A DNA stretch of 64,000 bases from Oncomelania hupensis (GCA_036898135.1 CM072515.1:51412034-51476033); one strand, 5' to 3'. Positions 11,830-22,705 are shown, counted from the first letter of the stretch. Notes: a model not told the origin generated them from the letters alone. A program made the numbers and translations.

Positions 11830-12110
11830 GGTCTACAGTCTGTGCACGCATGTATTGCATCGTATCTTTAAAGATCCTGACGCTCGTGTTCTAGACGGCG
11901 AGTGCCAGGCAGGCCTACATAAAAACACCCAGCATGCGCTAAGGCCCATCCACTCTCAGTCGTTCAGGATCGCTCAGTTGTCTGGGGCGTTTAGATGAAG
12001 CGCAACAAGCCGCATGTCGGGGCCTTGGGCAGCGCGAGTTAGATACTGTTTCGGTCAGCGCCTTGAGAAACTCCTGGCCTGGTAGCTGTGCTATACATCC
12101 TATAAACATT
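11830..12110 (+). mobile_element. SINE (GCACGCATGCATTCC / GCGCCTT family), fullest copy
   Basis: The left part (tgtgcacgcatgtattgcat ... ctttaaagatcctgacgctc) recurs at 25505, 41485, 50277 and, inverted, at 57605-57690. The right part (gctcagttgtctggggcgtt ... tttcggtcagcgccttgag ... gctatac) recurs at 8040, 22115 (inverted), 56725 and 57490 (inverted). Here and in the 57490-57690 copy the two parts are contiguous, which defines one element. GAGTTAGATACTG may be a B box. Confidence 0.7.
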
Positions 12111-12358
12111 TATGATATACATGTTATTTTGCTCAATGCTTTATCAGGCTTTCAAAGCCAACTCGGTAAATAAGAGGTATAATGATAATGTCGGTGATGG
12201 TAGACTCAATTTTATATTTGAGAGAAAGGGCTCTGTGGTTGTCGATGCCGTTTTTGTGGTGCTTGTGATTGTTTTAGTGGCCGTCGTTGTCGTCGATGAT
12301 GGCGATGACAACGAAAATGCCGATGCAGGCGGAGTTTATTGTTTTGAAGGTTACGTTG

Positions 12359-12526
12359 TGTTGTATAATAGCATGCGCCTATGAAATGCATGACTCATTT
12401 AGATGACGTAATTATGAGGTAATTTTAAAAAAAAAACAAAAAACAAATAGGTTCTCAACAACTGCTATCCGTTTGCAGAAGTCTCTTCACAAGTACGTCC
12501 ACATTAATAACAACAACCCAACAAAA
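12359..12526 (+). repeat. 5' LTR of the gypsy element
   Basis: 168 bp. It shares with 19010-19519 the start tgttgtataat(t)agcatgcg, the block aaatgcatgactc, and the end ctgctatccgt... gaagtctcttcacaagta... ccacattaataacaa... acccaacaaaa. Confidence 0.75.
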
Positions 12527-12577
12527 GATGGTGTCAGGAAGTGAAGCAAGTTATGTAATATCGGTGAAAACTGTGAA

Positions 12578-13420
12578 GAACAAATGGCATTCAAACCACC
12601 CCAGCAATTTAGTTTTCTGGATTCAATTTCGTGGCCGGCCTGGAGAGGGCGGTTTCAACGGTTCCGCCTAACAACAAAGCTGAACAAAGAGGATAGAGAA
12701 ATCCAGGTGAGTTCTTTTTTTTGGAACTTTGGTACTTTAGTTCTCTTATATGCAATGGAAGCTGAAGCTGACAAGATTTTTTCATATATCACCTTTGAAA
12801 ATGATGATCACAAACAAGATTTTCATTGTTGGGGAAGTTTGATGAATACTTCATTCCAGCCAGGAACACTATCCATTTACAAGCCATCTTTTACAAACGA
12901 GAGCAGATAGTGGAGTAAACAGTTGAACAATATGTCAGATCACTATACGAGCTTTCTGAGCACGCAAACGGCGAGAAGAATGAAGACGCCATTAGAGACA
13001 GGTTAGTGCTTGGCTTGAGAGACAAAGAGGTTTCAGAAAAGCTACAATTGCAGTTTGCTGACCCTCAAGACCGCCATTTCAATGGCAAGACAGCACGAAC
13101 AAGTCAAACAAGAGTTGGAAGAGCAAGAGGATCCAGTGCAAGTGCAAGGGCCAAAGTTGATAGACTGAAAGGAAGTCGTCATCAATTCAAGAAATCAAAT
13201 TCGCACCAAGGTCAGAGCAACTCAGACTATCCACCCAAAGGTGAGCAGAAACAACCAGAGTATGTTTCCTCATGTGGCAAGTGTGGCACATCACATATGA
13301 AAGAAGATGTTCAGCCAAGGGGAAGAAGTGTGCACAATGTGGCAAGTTTTCACACTTTGCACGAGTGTGCAGAAGTAAACCGGGAAAAAGCTTGCCAAAG
13401 CTTTCACCATGTCATCGTAT
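12578..13420 (+). pseudogene. Ty3/gypsy gag pseudogene with CCHC zinc knuckle
   Basis: The first frame (12584-12910) has the gag matrix/capsid signature WPAWRGRFQRFRLTTKLNKE, but a 5'-splice-like junk insertion interrupts it after EIQVSS and it soon frameshifts. In another frame the capsid continues (TVEQYVRSLYELSEHANGE, IRDRLVLGLRDKEVSEKLQL). After a further shift near 13300 a knuckle CAQCGKFSHFARVC (C-x2-C-x4-H-x4-C) follows, preceded by CGKCG. Gag normally packages element RNA. At least two frameshifts and a stop make this nonfunctional. Nothing of pol follows. Confidence 0.75.
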
Positions 13421-13628
13421 TATCCTACACAGTCCTGGGGGACAACTGAAGACTTTAGGGCACTTCAAAACTGTCCTAAACCAAGTGGACGCGATCGTCT
13501 ACGTCATCGACAATGACGTCTATTAGATATAGCTTTAAAAGATTTATATTTGTAGATATGGACCTACAGTTCCACTGAAATACACTAAATGTGTCTTCTA
13601 CCATTAATTCAATTGGGAGTGTTATACA

Positions 13629-14391
13629 TCACAGTAAGACGTTTCTGTAATTCGTGGGTATTTTCAGTGCTCCTTTTAAATTTGGATGAATGCAGCAATC
13701 CTTATACAAAGATCTATTTGCAGCCCCTGTCTTGGTGATAAAGAGATTGTTATTGTCTACAAATTGGACAAACTCCTTGTTACAAGCTGCTCTAAGCGCT
13801 GCATTGGATGCTTCAGATTTCTTCCTCAGCTGACCTCTTGGAGAAACAATACAAGACTTGTTAACTGGTGCTGTAGGGAATTTTCCTTTGACTGCTTGAA
13901 TCAGCTTTAGCCAGTCTTTCATACTGGTGCTTTTAAACCTACATCTGTTCACACCAACATGAATGGAGATATGTTTTATTTCATTGTTTGATGCTTGGTC
14001 ATCTAACAACTGTACCACATCATGAATACTCAAACCAGATATGCAGATTAATTGTGTCTTAACTGCATCAACAATACAGTCTTCAGGTTTGAGTACACGC
14101 AGTACTGAATCTCCTATGATCAGATGTTCTGTGTTTTTTTTGTCCACCTTCTGGTCTTGCAGGCGCTGAAACGGACTGACATTGTCACTGTTGGATTTCT
14201 TCATGTTAGTAGATTCGTCTTTACTTTCCTCATTTCTTTTGCAGCCATTATTTTTTGCAGTTGATAACTTCTTTCCTTTTGTTGCAGTGTTTCCTTTTGT
14301 AACGTCTTTATTACATCGATGCAACTTGAAAAGAAGACGCTCTGCATTGTCACGTTCTTGGGATTGCAAACTTGCGTCAGTTGAACCCGTC
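13629..14391 (-). CDS. SGNH/GDSL-hydrolase-like domain ORF, probably element-derived
   Basis: An open frame of about 250 codons reads on the minus strand from a good acceptor at 14391 (gggtttctttcag). The first third is Lys/Asn/Ser-rich and hydrophilic. The rest shows SGNH-fold landmarks: a block-I-like HLIIGDSVLRVL, a block-III-like ISIHVGVNRC (the usual Asn-Asp is Asn-Arg here), CIVSPRGQLRKK, and a terminal DCCIHPNLKGA resembling the catalytic Asp-x-x-His block. Such domains occur in lophotrochozoan element proteins and in CR1-type ORF1 proteins. The position inside the gypsy stack suggests transposon origin. A host hydrolase exon is the alternative. The altered block III argues against normal catalysis. 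Confidence 0.5.
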
Positions 14392-14599
14392 TGAAAGAAA
14401 CCCTTATATAGATGAAGAACAAACTGTCAATGTTTGCATCTTGCTTGTTAAGTAAAGGTATTGCTACTTTTCCACAAAATCTGTGAAGGATGGATCTAAA
14501 GGAGAAGTTGATTGGGCAACTGCTTGAGCAAAGGTTTTCTTATTTGTTGTTCTAATTGTTTTATTTACTCACTTTGTCAATTGTTTCTTGCAAGCTCAT

Positions 14600-14795
14600 G
14601 TAGGGTTTTGATTTCTCCATGAGTGCATTTTTCAGCAATAACTTTTTATCGCAACCATGAAACGCTACTGAGTGTTCGACGTTCTCCTCCACAATTGATA
14701 CAATGAGGCTTGAAGGCCTTGAAGCTGCTTCTTTCGTGTTGACCTCCACATCTACAACAGCGTTGTTTTGCGTAGATGTCCTTCAGTGTATGATT
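14600..14795 (-). pseudogene. remnant of a gag-like zinc-knuckle region
   Basis: One minus-strand frame contains CCRCGGQHERSSFKAFKPHC, then INCGGE, which resembles the paired Cys/His knuckles of gypsy gag proteins with several Cys or His lost. A donor-like AAA/GTGAGTAA follows at about 14571. It is short and broken, and may belong with the SGNH ORF downstream. Confidence 0.3.
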
Positions 14796-14799
14796 TAGT

Positions 14800-15129
14800 C
14801 TTTGGCATGGCGTAGTCTACATCGCAATACTGGGGGGACAATATGGGTACACTTTATAGGACTTTTTTCCAACTTTTAACAATGTGGGTAGTTTGTCTGT
14901 AGCAAATACGAACGATCCTTATTATGATTTTATTGTTCTTTTTTTGTGACAATGTGTTTGTATTTACTAATGAAGTAATTTCTGTTCAAGGCATGCTTGT
15001 TTTTAAAGTAAAAAAATTACCCCTTCAGTTTTTACAGTTGGGATGAAGCATTTCACTTGAGCACCTCCAATATTATTTACTGATAATATTTTTTCTTGTT
15101 GTTTCAGATGTACACATTTACACAGATCT
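14800..15129. other. AT-rich spacer in the nested stack
   Basis: No motif is recognised between the CR1-like remnant and the knuckle remnant. Confidence 0.3.
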
Positions 15130-15854
15130 CTAGGTTTTTTTTAGGGCTAGAGATATGAGTGTCGCCAGCAAAGAGTTTGGATGATAGATTCAATGTTTTC
15201 AACAATATTAATAATGTATACAAGGAATAATAAAGGTTCAAAGACAGGCCCTTGAGGTACGCCTGCGGAGATTGGTTTGTATGTTGACTTTGATGACGAC
15301 GGCTTTTCTACGGTTTTTTAGAGACTCAACACAAAATTGAAGAAGTTTGCCTCTTTTACCTATAACTGCTAGTTTAGCTAATAATCCCTTGTGCCATACT
15401 CTATCAAAAGCTTTATATATATCGAAATAGATTAGTTTGTTGTTCCGTTGTTATAGACCAGGAATGTGTCATTATAAATAAAAATTAGTTGATTAATAGT
15501 ACAATCGTCATGTGTAAATTCAGACTGAGATTGAGTTAGAATATTGTTATTGTTCAAAAATGAGTACAAATGGATATGGAAACAACGTTCAAGGATTTTT
15601 TCGATGCAGCTTAAAAGTGAGATAGGACGGTAGTTAGTATATGATTCAGTGGGATGGGACGGTAGTTAGTAAATGATTTAGTGGGGCCTTTTTTGTGAAT
15701 TGGCGTGACATGTGCTGTTTTCCGAGTTTCTGGGAACAGCCCGTCCGACCAACATCGGTTAAAATGTAGACTTAACGGTTCAGAAATTACATCAACCGCT
15801 GCTATCAGTAATTTGTTATGAATTTTGTCTGGACCAACAGTTTTATTTGGGTCT
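15130..15854 (-). pseudogene. CR1/Jockey-like LINE reverse-transcriptase remnant (3' portion)
   Basis: Minus-strand translation with many stops and shifts still shows, in order, DPNKTVGPDKIHNKLL, AHVTPIHKKGPTKSF, NYRP, an AFDRVWHKG-like stretch, ISAGVPQGPV..PLLFLVYINN and LFAGDTHIS (the FADD box with Asp changed to Gly). These are the ordered RT motifs of CR1/Jockey LINEs. The reading continues beyond an inserted younger LINE at 17749-17960, so the two parts are one element. Confidence 0.8.
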
Positions 15855-15859
15855 TAATG

Positions 15860-17739
15860 TTTTCGGTAGAAAAATGTCTACCGAAAAATCAACAATGACA
15901 TCCGAAAAGGCATGCGCACAGCAAAGGAGAACTGGATAGAAGATCAATGCCAGGAAATAGAGAACAATCTGAACAAGAACAACAGCAAGAAGGCCTACCA
16001 GACTGTGAAGCGGCTGACAAGTGTTAAACAGCCCAAAGTCTCCACTATCCAAAGCAAGTCTGGCATTTGCCTTACAGAAGAACAAGAAGTCTTGGACAGA
16101 TGGACAGAGTACTGCTCTGACCTTTACAACCATACACCAAATGGAGACCCATCAGTTCTAGCATGTCCCGAGAGCAGAGAAGAAGAAGAAATCCTCCCAA
16201 TTCTCCGGGAAGAAGTTGAGGCAGCAGTGCAATCGCTGAAGAAAGGGAAGTCAGCGGGAGTGGACAACATACCAGCGGAACTGCTACAAGCAGGAGGAGA
16301 AGCGATGACTGATGCTCTCACCACTATCTGTAACAAGATCTGGCAGAGTGGGGAATGGCCTACACCATGGACCCAGTCGCTTGTCATCACTCTTCCTAAA
16401 AAAGGTAACCTTCAGGAGTGTGAAAACTACCGCACCATCAGCCTCATCAGCCATCCCAGCAAGGTCCTCCTGAAAATAATACTCAACAGGTTGAAACCAC
16501 AAGCTGAACAAATCATAGCTGAAGAACAAGCAGGATTCATGGCAGGGCGAAGTACCACTGAACAGATTTTCAACCTCAGAATAATCTGTGAGAAATACCT
16601 ACAGCACCAACAACATCTATATCATGTGTTCATAGACTTCAAGAAGGCATTTGACCGAGTCTGGCATGCAGCTCTATGGGCAACCATGAAAGTGTACAAC
16701 ATCAGCCCTAAAATCATAGAAGTCATCAAAAGCCTGTATGACAAGGCTACCAGTGCAGTCCTCCATAACAGCGTCATCGGGAACTGGTTCAGAACAACAA
16801 TCGGTGTGCGTCAAGGATGCCTACTCTCTCCAACACTCTTCAACATCTTCCTAGAGCGCATCATGTCAGATGCTCTTGCAGATCACGAAGGCACAGTCAG
16901 CATAGGGGGCAGAGCAATCTCCAATCTTCGTTTTGCGGATGATATTGATGGATTGGCTGGAGAGGAACAAGAACTTGAACAGCTTGTACAGAGGCTTGAC
17001 ACCACCTCCAGAGCTTATGGAATGGAAATAAGTGCAGAGAAGACCAAAATGATGACCAACAACACCAATGGCATCAACACGGACATCAAAGTACAAGGCC
17101 AATCCCTCAACACAGTGCACAGCTTCAAATATTTAGGAGCCATTGTGTCAGACAATGGGTCTCGACAGGAAGTCCTCTCCAGGATCGCACAAACAACTGC
17201 TGCCCTGACAAGGTTGAAGCCCATTTGGAAAGACAGAACCATCAGTCTACATTCCAAAGTAAGACTGCTGCGATCTCTGGTCATCTCCATCTTCCTATAT
17301 GCTTGCGAAGCATGGACCCTCACAGCAGATCTCCAACGAAGAATACAAAGCATGGAGATGAGGTGTTACAGAAGACTTCTGTGCATTTCCTATACCCAAC
17401 ACATCACCAACGTTGAAGTCCGACAGACCATCACACAAGCCATTGGACAACACGATGACCTGCTCACAGTGGTGAAGAAACGGAAACTCCGATGGTATGG
17501 CCACGTCACCAGATCATCAGGCCTTGCAAAGACCATTCTGCAAGGCACAGTGCAAGGAGGTAGAAGAAGGGGGAGACCGAAAAAGAGGTGGGAGGACAAC
17601 ATTCGAGAATGGACTGGTTTGACACTGAGCGAAGCCATGAGGGCTGCTGAGGACAGAGAAAGATGGAGTATGCTGGTTAAGCGATCATCTGTGGTGCCCC
17701 TACGACCTTCGGGTTATGGGACAGGATAGGATAGGAGGA
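15860..17739 (+). mobile_element. LINE, (GGATA)n family copy 2, 5'-truncated with intact RT ORF
   Basis: It is flanked by a 9-bp target duplication TAATGTTTT (15855-15863, overlapping the 5' hairpin, and 17740-17748) and inserted in the CR1-like remnant. The 5' end carries an 11-bp snap-back (TTTTCGGTAGA, 6-nt loop, TCTACCGAAAA). The 3' tail is ggacaggataggataggagg. The endonuclease half is missing. This is the least damaged of the copies in the window. Confidence 0.85.
15912..17729 (+). CDS. LINE reverse transcriptase (5'-truncated polyprotein), 605 aa
   Basis: A non-LTR retrotransposon reverse transcriptase with no stop or frameshift. Motifs in order: a fingers stretch GKSAGVDNIPAELLQAGGEA near residue 113, PLPKKG-like ITLPKKGN, the YRTISL box, EEQAGFMAGRSTTEQI, FIDFKKAFDRVW, IGVRQGCLLSPTLFN, and catalytic LRFADDIDG with FADD at residues 341-344. 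The thumb and C-terminal region ends with LRWYGHVTRSSGLA and a basic GRRRGRPKKRWED stretch. Upstream the frame stays open to the truncation point (VYRKINNDIRKG), so the methionine used as start is only the first available one. The endonuclease is absent, so this copy cannot mobilise by itself. Clade is uncertain; it resembles LINEs annotated as endonuclease-reverse transcriptases in molluscs and flatworms. Confidence 0.85.
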   Translation: MRTAKENWIEDQCQEIENNLNKNNSKKAYQTVKRLTSVKQPKVSTIQSKSGICLTEEQEVLDRWTEYCSDLYNHTPNGDPSVLACPESREEEEILPILREEVEAAVQSLKKGKSAGVDNIPAELLQAGGEAMTDALTTICNKIWQSGEWPTPWTQSLVITLPKKGNLQECENYRTISLISHPSKVLLKIILNRLKPQAEQIIAEEQAGFMAGRSTTEQIFNLRIICEKYLQHQQHLYHVFIDFKKAFDRVWHAALWATMKVYNISPKIIEVIKSLYDKATSAVLHNSVIGNWFRTTIGVRQGCLLSPTLFNIFLERIMSDALADHEGTVSIGGRAISNLRFADDIDGLAGEEQELEQLVQRLDTTSRAYGMEISAEKTKMMTNNTNGINTDIKVQGQSLNTVHSFKYLGAIVSDNGSRQEVLSRIAQTTAALTRLKPIWKDRTISLHSKVRLLRSLVISIFLYACEAWTLTADLQRRIQSMEMRCYRRLLCISYTQHITNVEVRQTITQAIGQHDDLLTVVKKRKLRWYGHVTRSSGLAKTILQGTVQGGRRRGRPKKRWEDNIREWTGLTLSEAMRAAEDRERWSMLVKRSSVVPLRPSGYGTG

Positions 17740-17748
17740 TAATGTTTT

Positions 17749-17960
17749 AAAACTTTGGATACTTCTGATGGGGGTAATTATAATTTGGTTAAGTTCATTT
17801 TCTAGATAAAAAAGCTCAGGAGGGTTTTCATTTCAATTAATGAACAGAATTTAGAACTATGTTACAAGCATGTCATCCAGATCTAGATTGACTAACAAAA
17901 AGTGATAACATCAAGTGAGGTCCAATCAATCAAGTAAATACGCTATGCATGAAGCAAGAT
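17749..17960 (-). pseudogene. CR1/Jockey-like LINE remnant (5' side of the split RT)
   Basis: Minus-strand reading gives ENELNQ-like and PPSEVSKVLKH, which leads into DPNKTVGPD on the other side of the inserted LINE. This is the usual pre-RT linker of CR1/Jockey elements. Confidence 0.65.
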
Positions 17961-18101
17961 GTTACAGTCATAACCATTGCTACAAAGCTACACATCCTGT
18001 TGTCAAAATACGTGTTTAGCAACGTTTTATTGCTCAGTGTTATAGTTCCTGAAGATGTTCAAGTTATAGCTAAAAGTTGCTGGACGCTCTGCAGACATAA
18101 A

Positions 18102-18892
18102 CAGGGCTGAGCTTTAACGTTCGCCAACTCGCCAATGGCCCCTAAAAATAGTGTGTGGCGAGTCGATTTGGGGTACCATTCGCCCGGCTGGCGACTTGAA
18201 AATACCGCCAGTGGTAGAGATTCTGTACCTGTACACGGACTTTTGACTTGCAATGTAAAACAAAACACGCGCCAACCGCTTCTGCAGTCAGCACCGGAGA
18301 CCCGTTCCGATGCATGCTAGGAAGTTAGATAACGCTAGCAAAGCGAGGGATTTGCGAAGTAAAAACAGCCTTTTCTCGCGAGACTTACTTCTTTCCCTCG
18401 CCGCGAAACGCTACTGCCCTGCGAGATCCTAGCCTTCTTGCTTCCTTGCGTGTATCGGAACGAGTCTCTGACTTCCTTGATGAGTCACGCGAGACTTGCC
18501 GTACTTTCGATATTCCCCATTCTCATTGTTTTGTCAATCTCGAACGATGTGGCGCTTTTTAAGCGGTGTCTCGGAGCCTCCAGCAAAAAAAAAATAAAGT
18601 CCGAAGAAGAAAAAAAAACAGCTGAAGAAGGCACACCCAAGCTCCTTCAAGTTTTGGAACATTGAGGAGGAGGACGTCGATGATGAATAAATTATACAGT
18701 GCTTGTTTAAAAAATTGAAACAGTGTTGTTGAAATTTATCTTGTTTATTAGCTGCAATAGTTATACAGTTAAAAAAATGACAGTGCTTTCAATCAAGGGG
18801 TCTGGCAACCTGAGAAATATTTTGGCAACTTCAACTTCCCAGGTTAGGAGCCCGGCTGGCTCCTTAGCCTGGCTTGCTAAATCTCAGCCCTG
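18102..18892. mobile_element. hAT-like non-autonomous DNA transposon, 791 bp
   Basis: The terminal inverted repeats start CAGGGCTGAGCTTTA (left) and CAGGGCTGAGATTTA (right, reversed). CATAAA directly flanks both ends (18096-18101 and 18893-18898). A Lys/Glu-rich frame near 18550-18665 may be a leftover of a transposase N-terminus. There is no catalytic core. The CAGNG start and A/T-rich duplication suit hAT, although the visible duplication is 6 bp rather than the classical 8. Confidence 0.7.
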
Positions 18893-19009
18893 CATAAACA
18901 GAAAATAAAATTAAGATTGTCGTTAAAACAGAAACTAAATAAAAGTTTAATTTTTGTCCTTTCATCAAAGAATTTGAAACTGATATGTTCAATAGCTATG
19001 AAAGGGAGG

Positions 19010-19311
19010 TGTTGTATAATTAGCATGCGCCTAGGAAATGCATGACTCGTTTAAATAGCTGTGAATAGGTTTTTGCTATTCTATTTCTGTCTTTTTTTGT
19101 CATTTGTGTACATAGTTGTAAATAGTCTATTTCTGTCTTTTTTTTTGTAATTTGTGTACATAGTTGTAAATAGTTTGTACCTTTACTGTTCCGTCTTTTG
19201 GTGTATTGTAGCAAAAGCGATGTTTTATCGAGTGCATGTATTTATATGTAATGACTATGTAAAGCGTGGTGAGTCTGGTCATAGGCTGGAGTACCCGCTA
19301 TATAAAAATCC

Positions 19312-19388
<77 letters not shown>

Positions 19389-19519
19389 ATGACGTGTTTA
19401 TGACGTAAGAGAGTGTTTTTTTTTATTTTTTTTCATTTGTATGATGCTTACCAACTGCTATCCGTATGCTGAAGTCTCTTCACAAGTACATCCACATTAA
19501 TAACAAGAACCCAACAAAA
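19010..19519 (+). repeat. 3' LTR of the gypsy element, interrupted by a LINE tail
   Basis: LTR sequence covers 19010-19056 and about 19385-19519. The break corresponds to 'catttagatgacg' in the 5' LTR, and TTAAAT flanks the insert on both sides. Confidence 0.75.
19057..19386 (+). mobile_element. truncated non-LTR element 3' end with (ATT)n tail, inside the 3' LTR
   Basis: A noncoding insert holds a ~45-bp tandem duplication (tatttctgtctttttt.. tgtgtacatagttgtaaatag twice), the block ggctggagtacccgctatat and a pure (ATT)n tail. A TTAAAT duplication and 3' simple tail indicate target-primed insertion. Confidence 0.6.
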
Positions 19520-19526
19520 TACGTTG

Positions 19527-20731
19527 CTCGTGTTTGGTGGTTTGTAATTAATACTGGTTTCAGCCCGAACCGAACCGAACTTTTGATAATTAGACCTATA
19601 GGCATACATGCATTCAGATCGCCTTAAGACTGTAATACTAGTACTAATAGCACTTTTTGATGTAAACAGACCGTATCACTCGATCAGGTTAAACATAGAA
19701 GTCACGCCAGACGTGGAACGAATTTTTCCTGCTGGCGGAACGAAAGCGGTAACAAGGCGTAGTGCATTCCGTGCACGAATCTCGACTTTGTCACGCCTCA
19801 TAGTGACGCATCACACACAGAGTTAAGACTGGAATGCACGAGTCAACGGTTGAGCGTTGAAAGACTTTCATTAACGAGAAGAGTTTGCGAGGCGTGTCTT
19901 GATCAGTCACTTCAAAAGCTGTTGGATGCTGACTGCATGAACATATTACAATAATCTCTTTGCATGTATTCAGAATTCGCGTTCTCGTTGATCAACAACT
20001 TAAAATAATACGCGAAGAATCGTGTTTTGGGGCCTTAGACTTAGAGACAAGGTTCGGCTGATCACTAGATGAATTATTATAATAGTTGGAAAAATTAAAT
20101 ATATATCAGATGTTAAATAAGTACAATTATATCTCGATGCACCTACCTAGACTGAGAGGAAAGAAAGTCTGGGGGAGGAGGGGGGGGGGGGGAAACCACC
20201 ATTTACATCGCGTTTTGAAATGTGACCCATGTTATCATCTTAGACTGTAGTTACGACTTTTCCGTGTATCCAATCTTGGATGATTATTTTTTCTTCTGTC
20301 CCGCCTAAATTAGTACATGTGATTCTTTCAATCTCTGTTATATTCAGATTCAAATGCTGTTGATCTTTTTTCAAGCACTGGAGTGGTTCCGGTAGTTCTG
20401 TCTATTTACAGAAAATAAATGCAAGCGAAGTGTAATATAGATTGAACAACTCGTCGTGACCTTCAAATTATAGCTAAGAGTAGTTAAAATTAATTTCTGA
20501 CTGCAGATAAATTTAATAAATAAAACTTAGAATAAAATATAGGTCTAATCAATGAGATACACACATTTTGTAATTTTTCACCCGTGCAAACTTCTTCTTT
20601 TTTTTTTTTTTTTTTTTTTTAAATTAAAAGATTGGAACTTTTAGGGACACAACTCCTTGAGGACTCGCGCTCACGATGAGGCGAAGTTAACCAATAAAAT
20701 ATATATATGAAAGGGAAACATAATTTTGTTG

Positions 20732-20734
<3 letters not shown>
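19527..20734. other. intergenic DNA, no gene seen
   Basis: Contains a poly(G) run at about 20181-20193 and a poly(T) run at 20597-20620. No exon or element was recognised. Confidence 0.35.
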
Positions 20735-20802
<68 letters not shown>

Positions 20803-21668
20803 CGCACAATCACCCTAATACACTCCTACTACACATAGTTCCATCCTTGTTCGCTTCCACATTTCCAGTGCCACCGAATATTGGTGGCAAGGTCGAGTAA
20901 CATGTAGACGTGTCTCGCTCAATCACAGATGCAGCATGACTGATACTCTTTGCCTTCAATGGACACAGAAATGTTGCAGAGACCGCTTCCCGTATCATGC
21001 TAGCAAAACACTTTCATCTGTCTCTTTCTTCTTCTTCTTCTTCTTCTTCTTCTTCTTCTTCTTCTTCTTCTTCTTCTTCTTCTTCTTCTTCTTCAAGATA
21101 CTATAGATTATGCGCCTACTGCCTAGAGAGAGAGACAGACAGATAGACAGACACAGAGAGGAGAGACAGACAGAGGGGAAAGGAGAGGAGAGGGAGATAT
21201 TTATTTTGTGTGTGCTTGTGGTGTAGAAGGGCGAGTGTGTTAAGTGGAATGAGGGAGAGGACGAGAGAGACAAGAGTTTGTGTGGGTGAGTGGCGTGCGT
21301 TGTGTGTGCTTTAATGTTAAGATGCTTGTGGTGGAAAGGAAAAAAAAAGGGGGGGATGGGAGGGGGGGGGTGGGGGGGGGGGGGCATGTAATGCAAATGT
21401 TCACATTTTCGGCAAAGCGAGAAAGCTAGACTCGAAGTTTTAAGTAGGACGTGGATCGATTCCATATGTAGCCTATTAGGACAATAACATTGTTTAAAAA
21501 AAATAAAATGGTAACCAAAAATTTAAACGGGCAGAACAGAACTTGAAAGAGCGAGAGAATGAGAAAAGAAGAACGATGTCGTAGTGTCCCCGTGGTGAGA
21601 GAGAGGGAGAGAGAGAGAGAGACTTTGACGTTGAATAAACTTAAAGTCCCCAACACATGAGCATATAG

Positions 21669-21745
<77 letters not shown>
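20735..21745. repeat. cluster of simple repeats: (CT)n, (CTT)n, poly(G), (GA)n
   Basis: (CT)n 20735-20798, (CTT)n 21026-21094, GA/GACA-rich 21125-21180, poly(G) about 21344-21384, (GA)n about 21674-21740. All long frames here are low-complexity artefacts. Confidence 0.9.
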
Positions 21746-21746
<1 letters not shown>

Positions 21747-22114
21747 AGGTAGGTACAAGTAGGTGGGTAAAGAGAAGAAAAATGGTACTAAGGGAAACAA
21801 TCGAGGCAGTCAATAATATTGTAGAAGTGCTCATTACAGATCGGATTGTTTCCCTTGAATAACGCATCTTAAATGGCAGTTTATCGTTTATAAAACATTC
21901 ATCATTTTAATTGTTCATTATTGTTTCAGTGAATCTTCATTCTTGGGGTTAATTTAGGAAAACAAACACGCATAAGTACACACGCATGTTACACACACAC
22001 ACACATACACTTGCCCAAGAACATGCACACCAGTCTCTCAATGGCATTACGACAATAATCTTAGCTTGCATATATAGACATTGTGGTAAATAATATTATT
22101 GTTATTAATTCTTC

Positions 22115-22235
22115 TAATGTAGAGTGCGCTTTTCCAGGTCAAGAGCTGCTCAAGGCGCTGGCTGAAAACAGGATCTAACTCAAATCGCCCAAGGTGCCAA
22201 CTTGCTGTTTGAGGCTCGTCGTCTAACACCTAAGA
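22115..22235 (-). mobile_element. SINE 3' part (GCGCCTT family), reverse
   Basis: The reverse complement contains gttagacgacgagcc, a ggcgatttgagttagatcctg B-box-like block, ttttcagccagcgccttgag and agctcttgacctgg, matching 11990-12095. Confidence 0.65.
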
Positions 22236-22574
22236 CTAAGACAACTGAATTAGCCAATTTTGAATGGATCAAAACATATTTTACTAGGCACACAGAAGTT
22301 TTACAAGTCATATTTTCATTACATACATACACATTTCTGCTGCACAAAGTCATGTCAAAGGCAAATACTTTTACTGCCAAGCTCAGATACAAAAAATATG
22401 CCTCGGAATTGGAATACTCGCAAGGACACGTTTTGCAAATTTATTCAGGTTTTCTGATGAACATTATAAATACAATGAGACATCACCCGATTTAGACAAA
22501 ATAATGAAAACAACCAGAAGCCCGGCATTCTGCTCGAACACGGGAAGTAATTATTATAAACGCTACTCATTTTC

Positions 22575-22705
22575 AAACACACACGCACATTTAATTTCAT
22601 ACACATACATTCACACACACATACACACACCCACACACACACAACCACACACACACATATACACACACACACACCCACACACGCGCACTCACTCACACAC
22701 ACCCA
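22575..22705. repeat. (CA)n-rich microsatellite
   Basis: Imperfect (CA)n with CCCACA and CGCG interruptions. Confidence 0.85.

Larger units (their letters stand above)
12352..19526 (+). mobile_element. nested, degraded Ty3/gypsy LTR retrotransposon
   Basis: 5' LTR at 12359-12526 starts TGTTGTATAA. A primer-binding site (TGGTGTCAGG) follows at 12529, then a gag pseudogene. A polypurine tract (gaaagggagg) at 19000-19009 directly precedes a 3' LTR starting TGTTGTATAA at 19010 and ending at 19519. The same 7 bases, TACGTTG, flank both outer ends (12352-12358, 19520-19526). No gypsy protease, RT or integrase is left: the interior between gag and the polypurine tract is occupied by other insertions. 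The LTRs have diverged (several mismatches), so this is an old copy. Confidence 0.75.

Noticed and set aside
12112..12384. 90-codon Val/Asp-rich frame before the 5' LTR
   Set aside because: Derived from GTT/GAT-rich low-complexity DNA and runs into the LTR.
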